64,000 bases of DNA from Billgrantia zhangzhouensis (GTDB taxonomy: Bacteria; Pseudomonadota; Gammaproteobacteria; Pseudomonadales; Halomonadaceae): assembly GCF_021404465.1 (NCBI RefSeq), contig NZ_JABFTT010000004.1:248001-312000 (forward strand), read 5' to 3'. Numbering within the stretch: the stretch's first letter is position 1; each line of letters starts with the position of its first letter. A program made the translations under genes and the position numbers. Positions 1 through 9,200 of the stretch are shown here, piece after piece. A model generated the notes under the pieces. The model was not told the origin of the DNA. It worked only from the letters and a program-made list of their open reading frames with translations, and made no database searches.

Positions 1-2210
1 GCGGCGAGGACGAGCGCTATCGTCGCGTGGTGTTCAATGAGATCACCAAGAATGCGATCAAGGAGGCGTTCAAGGAGCCCGGTACGCTCAATATTCCTCG
101 CGTCGAGGCGCAGCAGGCACGGCGTTTTCTCGACCGGGTGGTAGGCTTCATGCTGTCACCACTGCTGTGGGCCAAGATCGCCCGCGGGCTCTCTGCCGGC
201 CGTGTGCAGTCGGTGGCGGTGCGGCTCATCGTCGAGCGCGAGCGCGAGATTCGCGCCTTCGTGCCCGAGGAGTTCTGGGACGTGCATGCCGATCTCGTAT
301 CGAGCGAGGGCGAGCCGGTACGCTTCGAACTGGTGCGCCAGCACGGCAAGGCATTCCGGCCCACCTCGGAAGCCGAAACCCTCGAGCGTATTGCCGCGTT
401 GCGCCAGGCATCGCTTGCCATCACTGCCCGGGAAGACAAGCCGACGCGTTCGAAGCCGGGCGCTCCTTTCATCACCTCGACCCTGCAGCAGGCCGCCAGC
501 GGTCGCCTGGGCTTCTCGGTGAAGAAGACCATGACCCTGGCCCAGCGTCTCTACGAGGCGGGCTACATCACCTACATGCGTACCGACTCCACCAACCTGT
601 CACAGGATGCGGTGGCCATGGCGCGCGAGCATATCGAGCAGGAGCACGGCAAGCGCTACCTGCCCGAGTCGCCTAATCGCTATTCGAGCAAGGAGGGGGC
701 TCAGGAGGCGCACGAGGCGATCCGTCCCTCCGACGTTAACCGTCGCGCCACCGACCTTGCTGGAATGGAGCGTGACGCCGAGCGCCTTTATGACTTGATC
801 TGGCGGCAGTTCGTGGCCTGTCAGATGACGCCTGCCGAATACCTCTCCAGCACATTGACGGTGGAGGTCGACGGCTATGAACTCAAGGCCAAGGGGCGGG
901 TGCTCAAGTTCGATGGTTACACCCGGGTGCTGAAGCCGGCCGGCAAGAATGAGGATCAGGCCCTGCCGGATCTCGCTGAGGGTACGCCGATGAGGCTCGA
1001 GGCGCTCGACCCCCAGCAGCACTTTACCAAGCCGCCGGCTCGCTACACCGAAGCGAGCCTGGTCAAGGAGTTGGAGAAGCGCGGGATCGGTCGTCCTTCC
1101 ACCTATGCCTCGATCATTTCCACCATCCAGGATCGTGGCTACGTCAAGTTGGAGAGTCGACGCTTCTACGCCGAGAAACTCGGTGACATCGTCACCGAGC
1201 GGCTCAAGGAGTCCTTCCCCGACCTGATGGACTACTCCTTCACCGCGCGCATGGAAGACAGCCTCGACGAGGTAGCCGAGGGAGAGCGCAACTGGCGCGA
1301 GCTGCTCGATGCGTTTTATGCCGAATTCCGCGAGGAGCTGGAGTCGGCGGAGAGCGAGGAGGGCATGCGCCCCAACCAGCCGGTGCCCACCGATATCGAT
1401 TGTCCCACCTGCGGCCGCAAGATGCAGATCCGCACGGCCTCCACCGGGGTGTTCCTGGGCTGCTCCGGCTACAACCTGCCGCCCAAGGAGCGCTGCAAGA
1501 CCACCATCGACCTGCTGCCTGGTGACGAGGCGGTGCCCGCCGATGCTGGCGAGGAGGCCGAGACCCAGGCCCTTCGCGCCAAGCATCGCTGCCCCAAGTG
1601 TGGTACGGCGATGGACAGCTACCTGATCGACGAGAACCGCAAGCTGCACATCTGCGGCAACAGCCCCGACTGCGATGGCTACGAGATCGAACAGGGCAGG
1701 TTTCGCATCAAGGGCTACGAAGGCCCCACGATCGAATGCGACAAGTGTGGCAGCGAGATGCAGCTCAAGTCGGGGCGTTTCGGCAAGTACTTCGGCTGTA
1801 CCAATGAGGCGTGCAAGAACACGCGCAAGCTGCTGCGCAGCGGCGAGGTCGCACCGCCGAAGATGGATCCCATTCCGATGCCCGAGCTAGCCTGTCAGAA
1901 GGTCGACGATCATTACGTACTGCGCGATGGTGCCAGCGGCCTGTTCCTGGCTGCCAGCAAGTTTCCGCGCAATCGCGAGACGCGGCCGCCTCTGGTGCGG
2001 GAGCTGAAGGCCCACGCGGGGGAGCTGCCAGAGAAGTACCGCTACCTGCTCGATGCGCCCAGTGAGGACTCCGAGGGGCGTCCGGCGCAGATCCGCTATT
2101 CGCGCAAGAGCAAGGAGCAGTTCGTCATGACCGAGGACGAGGGCAAGGCGACCGGTTGGCGAGCGACCTTCGAGAACGGCAGGTGGCAGGTGGAGGACAA
2201 GCAAAAGTGA
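1..2210 (+). CDS. topA: DNA topoisomerase I (5'-truncated by window edge)
   Basis: Type IA topoisomerase that relaxes negative supercoils through a transient 5'-phosphotyrosine link. The reading frame is open from the first bases (codons from position 3), so the start lies outside the window; the GTG at 27 is internal. The active-site segment [13 protein letters not shown] is present, with the catalytic Tyr about 183 codons after that GTG. The type IA core is followed by three C-terminal zinc ribbons, beginning CPTC near 1409, CPKC near 1590 and CDKC near 1739, as in E. coli TopA. A basic tail ends at TGA 2208-2210. The stop overlaps the GTG of the next gene, which suggests translational coupling. 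Identification is secure; only the N-terminal Toprim part is missing. Confidence 0.97.
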   Translation, partial: GEDERYRRVVFNEITKNAIKEAFKEPGTLNIPRVEAQQARRFLDRVVGFMLSPLLWAKIARGLSAGRVQSVAVRLIVEREREIRAFVPEEFWDVHADLVSSEGEPVRFELVRQHGKAFRPTSEAETLERIAALRQASLAITAREDKPTRSKPGAPFITSTLQQAASGRLGFSVKKTMTLAQRLYEAGYITYMRTDSTNLSQDAVAMAREHIEQEHGKRYLPESPNRYSSKEGAQEAHEAIRPSDVNRRATDLAGMERDAERLYDLIWRQFVACQMTPAEYLSSTLTVEVDGYELKAKGRVLKFDGYTRVLKPAGKNEDQALPDLAEGTPMRLEALDPQQHFTKPPARYTEASLVKELEKRGIGRPSTYASIISTIQDRGYVKLESRRFYAEKLGDIVTERLKESFPDLMDYSFTARMEDSLDEVAEGERNWRELLDAFYAEFREELESAESEEGMRPNQPVPTDIDCPTCGRKMQIRTASTGVFLGCSGYNLPPKERCKTTIDLLPGDEAVPADAGEEAETQALRAKHRCPKCGTAMDSYLIDENRKLHICGNSPDCDGYEIEQGRFRIKGYEGPTIECDKCGSEMQLKSGRFGKYFGCTNEACKNTRKLLRSGEVAPPKMDPIPMPELACQKVDDHYVLRDGASGLFLAASKFPRNRETRPPLVRELKAHAGELPEKYRYLLDAPSEDSEGRPAQIRYSRKSKEQFVMTEDEGKATGWRATFENGRWQVEDKQK

Positions 2211-2671
2211 ATCCGCGAGCCCGTACCAACCAGCTGCTCTACCAGGCCGAGCTGATGCTGGACGTCGCTCCCGGCGACGACGAGCATGCCGAAGCTCGGC
2301 GCATGGCGAGCGAAGAGGCGGCGCTGGCTTTGACCGAGCTGGCGCTGGAGTCGTTGCTGCGTGAGGTGACCGAGCATGCCCAGCTGGCGCGACACGACTG
2401 GCGGGAACTGCTCGGCAGCGAAGGGGCGGGCATCGCCGAACTCCATCGCCTGCGAGAACTCGCGGCCCGACCGGAGAGTTGGCTTGGCTGGCTGCTTCAG
2501 CGAATCGAGGCGCTGCATGACAGCGCTGGCGCGGCACGCCGCCGCAGCGCTGCCTATACAGGGCTCATCGCGGTGGGCAGCAGTGCGGCGCTGGGCGACG
2601 AGCTGCGAGCCTGCCTGCAGGAGGCCAAGCGCGAGATAGCCTCGCTACGCGAAACCAGTGAGGAGTGGTAG
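2207..2671 (+). CDS. Small conserved hypothetical protein downstream of topA (DUF6586-like)
   Basis: A predicted soluble, helical, acidic protein of 154 residues with no signal peptide or membrane segment. I chose the GTG at 2207, which overlaps the topA stop (GTGA); an upstream in-frame start would lie deep inside topA. The N-terminus reads [18 protein letters not shown] and the C-terminal half is rich in Leu, Ala and Glu. Pseudomonas genomes carry a similar small gene straight after topA, and I believe this is the DUF6586-type family, but that is from memory of gene order and size. No catalytic motif is visible. Tight overlap implies co-transcription with topA. Function unknown. Confidence 0.8.
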   Translation: MNPRARTNQLLYQAELMLDVAPGDDEHAEARRMASEEAALALTELALESLLREVTEHAQLARHDWRELLGSEGAGIAELHRLRELAARPESWLGWLLQRIEALHDSAGAARRRSAAYTGLIAVGSSAALGDELRACLQEAKREIASLRETSEEW

Positions 2672-2732
2672 CCGCCACCCCTCGCAACGCCTTACGCTAT
2701 CGCACCGTGATGGCACCGCAGGTAACCACCGC

Positions 2733-2773
2733 TTGACGTAAGTCAAGCGTCGGGAGCGGGCTTTGGCTAGAGT
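2733..2773 (+). promoter_or_regulatory. FNR/Anr-type box with a correctly spaced -10 element
   Basis: TTGACGTAAGTCAA at 2733-2746 is a perfect match to the TTGAC-N4-GTCAA form of the FNR/Anr dyad. Its centre (2739.5) lies 29 bases ahead of a TAGAGT hexamer at 2768-2773, the spacing of a class II (-41.5) activated promoter. Predicted transcription begins near 2780 and would read the mini-gene at 2827 and the gene at 2957. The box and spacing are seen in the sequence; low-oxygen control is inferred. Confidence 0.6.
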
Positions 2774-2826
2774 GAAAGCAAGGCCGGTCGTCAAGGCTGG
2801 CCGAGCGATACTCGAAAGGGGCTCGC

Positions 2827-2947
2827 ATGCGCTTTTCAGGAATCTGGCCGGTGGTGGCGAGAGAACTTTCTCGAAGCGCTCTCGGTGGGCCATGAAGCCG
2901 AGGTGCGTCGTATCGCTCGCGACATGCAACGACAGGAAGATTATTGA
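2827..2947 (+). pseudogene. Mini-gene of about 39 codons, apparently disrupted by one base
   Basis: An ATG at 2827 has a good Shine-Dalgarno (AAAGGGG, about 2815-2821), but its frame stops after 22 codons. If one T of the TTTT run at 2833-2836 is ignored, the frame continues as MRFQESGRWWRENF and ends in RDMQRQEDY with a TGA at 2945-2947. The continuing frame has strongly GC-ending codons and its stop sits inside the GGAGG that serves the next gene, as expected for a real coupled gene. No ATG, GTG or TTG opens that frame upstream before a stop codon. It may be a pseudogene, a sequencing error or a site of frameshifting; the product is not one I recognise. A minimal intact alternative starts at GTG 2885 (20 codons). 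Confidence 0.4.
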
Positions 2948-2956
2948 GGAGGTCCC

Positions 2957-3388
2957 ATGTCGGATCAACTGCTCTCTCCCAAGATGCTGGGCTACTGGAC
3001 GCAGGATCAATTGCGTGAGGCTCCGGACGAATCGGGAATCTTCTGCGTCTATCGCGCGGCACGCGATCCTGAAACCAATGAGATGGAGGTGCAGGAACTG
3101 CTCTATGTCGGCGAGCATCGCAGTGCGCGCTACGGGCTGGAGCATCATCCCGATTGTGACGAATGGCATGCCTTCCTGCAGCCGGGCGAGGAGCTCTGGT
3201 GCTCCGTCGGCCTGGTGGGCCACGCCAACCGCGAGCGCCTTGCCGCGGCAATGATCAATGCCCACAAGCCGCGCTTCAACAACCACAGCCAGTATCGCGA
3301 CCATTTCCCTTTCGACGAGACCACGGTGCACGTCTACGGCAAGAAGGACAAGCTGCAGAGCATTTTTACCGTGGAGCCCGGTGCTTAG
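2957..3388 (+). CDS. GIY-YIG-like small protein, possibly inactive
   Basis: A soluble protein of 143 residues with a strong Shine-Dalgarno (GAGGAGG at 2946-2952) ahead of ATG 2957. Residues 27-33 (GIFCVYR) and 50-52 (YVG) resemble the GIY and YIG strands of GIY-YIG nucleases. Residues 103-109 (HKPRFNN) resemble the family's Lys-Pro...Asn C-terminal motif. The helix where a metal-binding Glu is usual reads RLAAAMI, so the catalytic Glu appears absent. It is probably a non-catalytic or diverged member. It lies behind the FNR-type promoter and the mini-gene, and a terminator hairpin follows. The specific role is unknown; the fold call is tentative. Confidence 0.6.
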   Translation: MSDQLLSPKMLGYWTQDQLREAPDESGIFCVYRAARDPETNEMEVQELLYVGEHRSARYGLEHHPDCDEWHAFLQPGEELWCSVGLVGHANRERLAAAMINAHKPRFNNHSQYRDHFPFDETTVHVYGKKDKLQSIFTVEPGA

Positions 3389-3405
3389 AGCCTAGACCGA
3401 CCGAT

Positions 3406-3438
3406 GCCTTCGCGGGACAGTCCGGCGGAGGCCTTTTT
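3406..3438 (+). terminator. Rho-independent terminator
   Basis: GCCTTCGC (3406-3413) pairs with GCGGAGGC (3425-3432), one wobble included, and is followed by a run of five T at 3434-3438. It lies 18 bases after the stop of the preceding gene. Confidence 0.6.
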
Positions 3439-3679
3439 CATACGGCGGTAGGGGCTGGTCGCGATCTCATGCTGGCCGATGGCTGACTAAGGCAGGCAAA
3501 TGTTTCGTATGGAGGCGGCTTCATCTGAGTGATTCGCCGCGCTGGCCTGTATGGCTCTATGTGGCGGCGCAAACATCTAGCGCACAAGTAGTTTGGGCGA
3601 TGAAATTAAACGCAATGTAGAGCGGGAGTCTCGCTTTCCAACCTGAGCTGATTGCTCAGGCTCGGTTACGTTAAGTGAA

Positions 3680-3708
3680 CTGACAGTCGTCTACCGATGC
3701 GTTATAAG
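3680..3708 (+). promoter_or_regulatory. Sigma-70 promoter for the L,D-transpeptidase gene
   Basis: CTGACA (3680-3685), a 17-base spacer and TATAAG (3703-3708), each hexamer one base from consensus at optimal spacing. Predicted start of transcription is near 3715, giving a leader of about 32 bases before ATG 3747. Confidence 0.65.
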
Positions 3709-3746
3709 ACGCTTAGTCGCGTATCGACCAACCGCATGAGGAGCCG

Positions 3747-4361
3747 ATGAGATCCGTTTCCCGCCGCCGCTTTGGTCAGCTAGCCTTGCTGGCACCCTTC
3801 ACTCTGATGATGGGACGTGAAGCACATGCCAACCTGATCGAAACCCTGCTAGCGCGTGCCCATGTGCCGCGTCACGCTGACGAAACGTGGATTCTCGTTG
3901 ACGATCGCGAGTCGGCGCTGAGCGTCTATCGCGGTAATCTGCTGCTAGAGCGCTTTGCTCCCATTTCGCTGGGGCGGTCGGGGGCGAGTATCATGCGCAC
4001 CCAGGGTGGCAACGTGACGCCGAAGGGGGAGTTCCGCGTCAATCGCTTCAATTGGGAGAGTGACTGGCACATTTTCGTCGGCCTGGATTATCCTACGCCA
4101 TCTCATGCGCGCATGGCGTTGGAATCAGGGCTTTACACGGAGCAGGATTACGCAGATTATTTCGCCTACTATCGGCACCATGGTTATCCACCCCAGCGGA
4201 CCGTGCTGGGAGGCTTCATCGGTATCCACGGTGTCGGTAGGGGGGACCCGGAGGTTCATGCTAGCTATCACTGGACTCAGGGCTGCGTGGCGGTGACCGA
4301 CGAGCAGATCGAAAGGCTCTCTGAGCTAATCGACATTGGCACTCGCGTCGTCATCCGCTAG
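3747..4361 (+). CDS. L,D-transpeptidase family protein with Tat-type signal
   Basis: A periplasmic cysteine enzyme of the YkuD (L,D-transpeptidase) family, which forms peptidoglycan cross-links or attaches lipoprotein to peptidoglycan. The 204-residue product starts with a twin-arginine-like motif (SRRRFGQL, residues 5-12) and a short hydrophobic stretch, with likely cleavage after AHA at residue 28. The catalytic motif is split as HGVGRGD (His161) and HWTQGCVAV (Cys180), the His-X-Ser/Thr-X-Gly-Cys pattern of the family. There is no LysM domain. It sits just upstream of the Braun-type lipoprotein gene, with a second L,D-transpeptidase convergent beyond it, so the substrate may be that lipoprotein; this is inferred from context only. 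Confidence 0.88.
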   Translation: MRSVSRRRFGQLALLAPFTLMMGREAHANLIETLLARAHVPRHADETWILVDDRESALSVYRGNLLLERFAPISLGRSGASIMRTQGGNVTPKGEFRVNRFNWESDWHIFVGLDYPTPSHARMALESGLYTEQDYADYFAYYRHHGYPPQRTVLGGFIGIHGVGRGDPEVHASYHWTQGCVAVTDEQIERLSELIDIGTRVVIR

Positions 4362-4553
4362 GCTCAAGATACGCAAGGGACGTTTCGAGCTATGGACAAG
4401 CGCCGTAGGGTATTATAAAACAGCGTTTGACTCCTGTGCTTGGCAGCAGTCGCTGCAAGAAGTCCTGCATTGAGCAGGGGAGCCTGGATCTCAGGCATCA
4501 TTAACGCCGCTGTACTAACTGTGCAGTACCAAGGAAGACTCAAGGAGAACATC

Positions 4554-4817
4554 ATGACTCTGAAGACCACCCTGAAGCTGACCGCCGCTGCTGCTTCTCT
4601 GGCCATCCTGGCTGGTTGTGCAAGCAATGCTGCTCTGGATGAAGTCCGCCAGACTGCTGAAGCTGCTCAGGCCGACGCTGCAGAAGCTCGCAGCATCGCC
4701 ACTCAGGCTCAGAACACCGCCAACCAGGCTCAGCGTGACGCCCAGGCGGCTCTGCAGATGTCCGAGCAGAACCGCGAGGAAATGAACCGCATGTTCCAGC
4801 GCTCCATGCAGAAGTAA
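4554..4817 (+). CDS. lpp: Major outer membrane lipoprotein (Lpp/OprI type)
   Basis: An 87-residue lipoprotein precursor. The signal peptide ends in the lipobox LAGC with the lipidated Cys at residue 22. The mature 66 residues are an Ala/Gln/Glu-rich heptad pattern that would form the trimeric coiled coil of Braun's lipoprotein. The protein ends in Lys87, the residue that is joined to peptidoglycan by L,D-transpeptidases in this family. ATG 4554 is chosen because of AAGGAG at 4542-4547 and because the signal peptide starts there. It is slightly longer than E. coli Lpp (58 mature residues) and similar to OprI. It is flanked on both sides by L,D-transpeptidase genes, the enzyme class that acts on it, and is followed by a strong terminator. 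Confidence 0.93.
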   Translation: MTLKTTLKLTAAAASLAILAGCASNAALDEVRQTAEAAQADAAEARSIATQAQNTANQAQRDAQAALQMSEQNREEMNRMFQRSMQK

Positions 4818-4866
4818 TTCTGCTGGGCGCCGCATCGCCCTTGGGTGATGGCGGTTCTGCAATGAG

Positions 4867-4895
4867 AAAACCCCGCCTAGGCGGGGTTTTCTTGT
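4867..4895. terminator. Bidirectional terminator between lpp and the convergent L,D-transpeptidase
   Basis: A perfect 11-bp stem (arms 4867-4877 and 4880-4890, core CCCCGCC-TA-GGCGGGG) with A4 on one side and T4 on the other. It can terminate transcription in both directions, as expected between two convergent genes, one of them normally very highly expressed. Confidence 0.92.
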
Positions 4896-4943
4896 TTCGG
4901 TACATATTCCAGCATGTCGTTTCGTTGCTCCCCCCGATGGGGA

Positions 4944-6026
4944 TCAGTGACGGTAGGCCTCGAGCTCGGTGAACAGTCCTGAAACCTGGCTGACCTCGAT
5001 TTCAGAGAACAGCCCGTCGTTGAGTTCTTGTTCGTGGGTGTCGATAGCGGGAGCCGGTTCCTCTTCGGCGGCCTGCAGCAGGGAGACCACGCGGCCATTG
5101 GGGGTTTCTACCACGCGTCGCAGTTGAGCATAATCGATCGGCGGGTGCTCCTCACCAAAGGCATTGGCCACTACTTCCATGGCGTTGAGAATCGGTTCGA
5201 AGGTGCCCTCGTTCTCCTCCAGCATGGGGAAGGATTGAGCGTAAAGTACACCGTCCGCCGACCAGGCGACCTTGAACGGCTGGTCGATGAGGTTGACCTG
5301 AGTGCCGCTCGGCACGCGCTCGTAGAGCGACTCGATATCCTCCGGGAACATGCGGATACAGCCGCGGCTCGCACGCATGCCGACACCGTCGGGGCGGTTG
5401 GTGCCATGGATCAGATAGCTCGGCAGGCCGAGCAGGATGGCATGCCGGCCCAAGGGGTTGTCGGGACCCGGTGGCACCACGGCGGGAGGCGGCTCGCCAC
5501 GGGCGGCTGCTTCCTCACGCATGGAGCGCGGCGGCGACCAGTGAGGGTCCTTCACCTTGACGGTAGTGCGGGTCACGCCCATGGGAGTGGCAAAACCGTC
5601 ACGACCGATGCTGATGGGGTAGGTTTCGACGATACCGGGCTGGGAGTAGTAGTACAGGCGCATCTCGGAAAGATTGACTACGATGCCCTCACGTGGGGCG
5701 TCCGGCAGGATGTGCTGGGCCGGGATCACCACTTCGGTACCGGGACGAGGTGCCCACAGGCTCACGTCTGGGTTCGCCATGCGCATCTCTTCATAGCCGG
5801 CATTGTGGCGACGGCCAATGTCTAGCAGAGTTTCTCCCTCTTCGACGACGACCGTGTAGGCCTCGCCGATCACGTTGCCTTCATCGGGCAAGTGGTAATG
5901 ACCTCTGGGCAGTTCCTGGGGGCGATCGGAGCCCTCCTCGGCAAGGGTCGTCGTTGCCAGCAGGACTGCGATACCGAACAGGGCAGCGCCAAGACCGATG
6001 CGCCTGGGCAATGTCGGATTCTTCAT
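4944..6026 (-). CDS. LysM and L,D-transpeptidase protein (ErfK/YbiS/YcfS type)
   Basis: A periplasmic L,D-transpeptidase of 360 residues. The chosen start (ATG 6026) begins a classic signal peptide (MKNPTLPRRIGLG, hydrophobic to about residue 29, ALA-like cleavage); a GTG at 6071 would add 15 polar residues and has no better Shine-Dalgarno. A LysM domain spans about residues 56-103. The YkuD catalytic domain spans about 115-247 with HGTNRPD (His207) and SRGCIRM (Cys223). A C-terminal extension of about 100 residues is acidic. This is the domain plan of the E. coli enzymes that attach Braun lipoprotein to peptidoglycan, and lpp is the convergent neighbour. That link is inferred from family and context. 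Confidence 0.93.
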   Translation of the reverse strand: MKNPTLPRRIGLGAALFGIAVLLATTTLAEEGSDRPQELPRGHYHLPDEGNVIGEAYTVVVEEGETLLDIGRRHNAGYEEMRMANPDVSLWAPRPGTEVVIPAQHILPDAPREGIVVNLSEMRLYYYSQPGIVETYPISIGRDGFATPMGVTRTTVKVKDPHWSPPRSMREEAAARGEPPPAVVPPGPDNPLGRHAILLGLPSYLIHGTNRPDGVGMRASRGCIRMFPEDIESLYERVPSGTQVNLIDQPFKVAWSADGVLYAQSFPMLEENEGTFEPILNAMEVVANAFGEEHPPIDYAQLRRVVETPNGRVVSLLQAAEEEPAPAIDTHEQELNDGLFSEIEVSQVSGLFTELEAYRH

Positions 6027-6164
6027 CAACGTCTTGATCTCATCATAAGGTCGCTGGGCGGTATGCCTCACGCAGAGGCAAAGGCCGCTTGGCGACGGTC
6101 ATACGCCTGCCATGCGAGGCGGCGTCGGGGTTCGTGTCGAGGCTGCGACAAGACACATGCGCAT

Positions 6165-6170
6165 AGTATA
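6165..6170 (-). promoter_or_regulatory. Probable -10 element for the LysM L,D-transpeptidase gene
   Basis: TATACT on the minus strand (6170 down to 6165), about 139 bases upstream of the chosen ATG. No convincing -35 hexamer is visible at 17 bases. Confidence 0.35.
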
Positions 6171-6228
6171 GCGTTCCCGTCACTAGCGGGAGTCCCACCA
6201 CGGTGACGAAGGAGGTCGCCTTGCTCTT

Positions 6229-9200
6229 TCAGGCGGCCTGGGCCTTGCGGTTGAGGGCATCCAGTAACTGCTCGACGGCCTGAAAGCGGGCTTCCTCCCT
6301 TTCCATGTCCGCTTCGAAGCGCAGGGTGTCGGCGCCGTCGAGCCGATAGCGCTGCGGCTCGGCCTGGATCATCTTGACCAGCGTCAGCGGGTCGACCCGT
6401 GTCTGGCCTCCGAAGATAACCCGGCCGCGCTGCGGGCCGGCCTCCAGGCGCGTGATACCCAGGCGTTCGGCACGCTGGCGCAGGCGGGTCTGGCGCATCA
6501 GAGTCTTGACCGCCGCCGGCAGCAGCCCGAATCGGTCGATCATCTCCACCTGTAGTTCCTTGAGCTCGGCCTCGTCGGCGGCGCTCGCGATGCGTTTGTA
6601 CATCACCAGGCGCTGCTGCACGTCGGGCAGGTAGTCGTCGGGTATGAGGGCAGGCAAGTTGAGGCTGATCTCGACGCCATCGCTCAGTGGTGTCTCGATG
6701 TTGGGCGTCTTGCCCGCCCGGATCGCAGCTACGGCGCGATCGAGCATCTCCATGTAGAGGGTATAGCCAATGGCTTCCATCTGGCCGCTTTGCTCCTCGC
6801 CGAGTAGCTCGCCAGCACCGCGGATCTCCATGTCGTGGCTGGCCAGGGTGAAGCCTGCCCCGAGATCTTCGGCGGCGCCGATCGCCTCCAGGCGCTTGAC
6901 GGCATCCTTGGTCATGGCCCGTGGCGGCGGGGCGAGCAGGTAGGCATAGGCTTGGTGGTGGCTTCTGCCCACGCGACCGCGCAGTTGGTGCAACTGGGCC
7001 AGGCCAAACTTGTCGGCGCGCTCGATGATGATGGTGTTGGCGCTGGGTACGTCGATACCGGTTTCGATGATGGTGGAACAAACCAGCACGTTGTAGCGCT
7101 TGTGGTAGAAGTCGGACATCACCCGCTCCAAGGCGCGTTCAGGGAGCTGGCCGTGGGCCACCGCGACACGTGCTTCGGGTACTAGGTCGCGGATGATCTC
7201 GGCGGCGATCTCGATGGTCCTGACCTCGTTGTGTAGGTAATAGACCTGCCCGCCACGCAGGATCTCGCGCAGGATCGCTTCCTTGATGATCGACTCGTCG
7301 CGCTGCTGGACGAAAGTCTTTACCGACAGGCGGCGTGCCGGCGGCGTGGCAATGATCGACAGGTCGCGAATGCCGCTCATGGCCATGTTGAGCGTACGCG
7401 GGATCGGCGTGGCGGTGAGGGTCAGGATGTCGACCTCGGCGCGCAGCTCTTTTAGGCGCTCCTTCTGGCCTACGCCGAAGCGGTGCTCCTCGTCGATGAT
7501 CAATAGGCCCATGTTGGGCAGCTTCATCGATTTCGACAGCAGCTTGTGGGTGCCGATCACGATGTCGGTCTGGCCGTTCTCGATGCGCTTGAGCGCGGCC
7601 GCCTGACCCTTGCCGGCGGTGAAACGCGAGACCAGCTCGATCTGCACCGCCGTATCGGCGAAGCGGTCGCGGAAGTTCTCGTAGTGCTGTCGGGCAAGCA
7701 GGGTGGTCGGAACCAATACCACTACCTGGCGCTCCGAGTGCACGGCGAGGAAGGCGGCGCGCATGGCGACCTCGGTCTTGCCGAAGCCGACATCGCCGCA
7801 TACTACGCGATCCATCGGCCTGGGTGCGGTCATGTCGCCGATCACCGCGGCGATGGCGGCACGCTGGTCGGGCGTTTCCTCGAACGGGAAGCTGGCGGCG
7901 AAACGGGCGTACTCCTTGTCGGGCGGGGCGCAGGCAAAGCCTTCGCGGGCCTCACGACGAGCATAGACATCGAGCAGTTCGGCGGCCGTGTCGCGGATCT
8001 TCTCGGCCGCCTTGCGGCGTGCCTTGTCCCATTGCTCCGAGCCCAGGCGATGTAGCGGGGCAAGCTCATCATCGGCGCCGGCGTAGCGCGAAATGAGGTG
8101 CAGGTTGTCCACCGGGACATAGAGCTTGGCGCCGTCGGCGTACTCGAGTGCGACGAACTCCGCGGCTTGGCCGCCGGCCTCCAGGCGTTCCAGGCCGCGG
8201 TAGCGGCCGACGCCGTGGGTCTGGTGCACCACTGGGGTACCCGGGCGCAGCTCGGCCAGGTGGCGAATGGCCAATTCGCCCATGTCGGTCGCCTTCTCGC
8301 GGCGACGGCTCTGGCGCACGACGTCGCCGAAGAGCTCCGTTTCGGTGATCACGGCGATGTCGGGCTGCTGTAGCCATAGCCCGGTGCCGACCTCGCCTGC
8401 GGTGATGGCCAGGCGCGAGTCGTCCTGGCGAAAGGCATCGAAACCCTCTGTGTGGGGGAGTTCCAGGTGCAGCGGAGCCAGGGTTTCTTCCAGCGCCTCG
8501 CGACGGCCACGCGATTCGGCAACGAACAGCACGCGTGTGTTGCCATGCTCGCCCAGGAAGCCCTGTAGTGCGGCCAGCGGCTGCTTGGCACGGGCATTGA
8601 CGGCCACCTCCGGCAGGGGGCGGGAGGCTGTCTCGAGGGCATGAGGATGCTTGCGATCGGCGGTCAGCTCCACACGTGGGTGGCGCTTGATGGCGGCGAA
8701 CACCTCGGCGACGGGAATGAAGGCCCGGTGGGGTGGCAGCAGTGGCCGGGTGGGATCGACACCGAGATTCTCATAGCGGCTCTCGATGGCTTGCCAATGG
8801 TGTTCGGCGGCGGCGAAGGCCTCGGGGAGGAGTGCCACCCGGGTGCCCTCGGCCAGATGGTCGAACAGCGTAGCCGTTTCTTCGAAGAACAGCGGCAGAT
8901 ACTGTTCCAGGCCGGGAGAGGGAATGCCCTTCAAGGCGTCGACATACAAGGGGCACTGGCGTGGATCGACGTCGAACAGGGTCTCGAAGCCTTCGCGGAA
9001 GCTGGCAATGGCACTGCGCGAGAGCGAATACTCATGCGCCGGCAGCAGTTCCACCCGCTCGACCTTGTCCTGGCTGCGTTGGGTGTCGGGATCGAAGCGG
9101 CGCAGGGTGTCGATCTCGTCGTCGAACAGATCGATACGTAGCGGGCTCTCACTACCCATGGGGTAGAGATCGATCAGGGCGCCGCGCAGCGCGTACTCGC

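Larger units (their letters stand above)
3389..3746. other. Intergenic region of 358 bases
   Basis: It holds the terminator at 3406-3438 and the promoter at 3680-3708. It also holds a perfect 7-bp inverted repeat, CCTGAGC-TGATT-GCTCAGG at 3642-3660, whose 3' end is 19 bases upstream of the -35 hexamer and which could be an operator. No coding frame with a plausible start and Shine-Dalgarno is visible. The stretch 3560-3640 is AT-richer than its surroundings. Confidence 0.5.

Noticed and set aside
600-1649. Long open frame on the minus strand inside topA
   Set aside because: It is a shadow of the topA frame: high GC with third-position bias leaves long antisense frames, and the translation has no recognisable domain.
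4397-4421. TGGACA and TATAAA as the lpp promoter
   Set aside because: The spacing is 15 bases and the site is about 130 bases from the start codon; no better pair was found, so I did not call an lpp promoter.
6172-6195. Small inverted repeat as the mfd terminator
   Set aside because: The stem is only about 5-6 bp, with no T-run on the minus strand.
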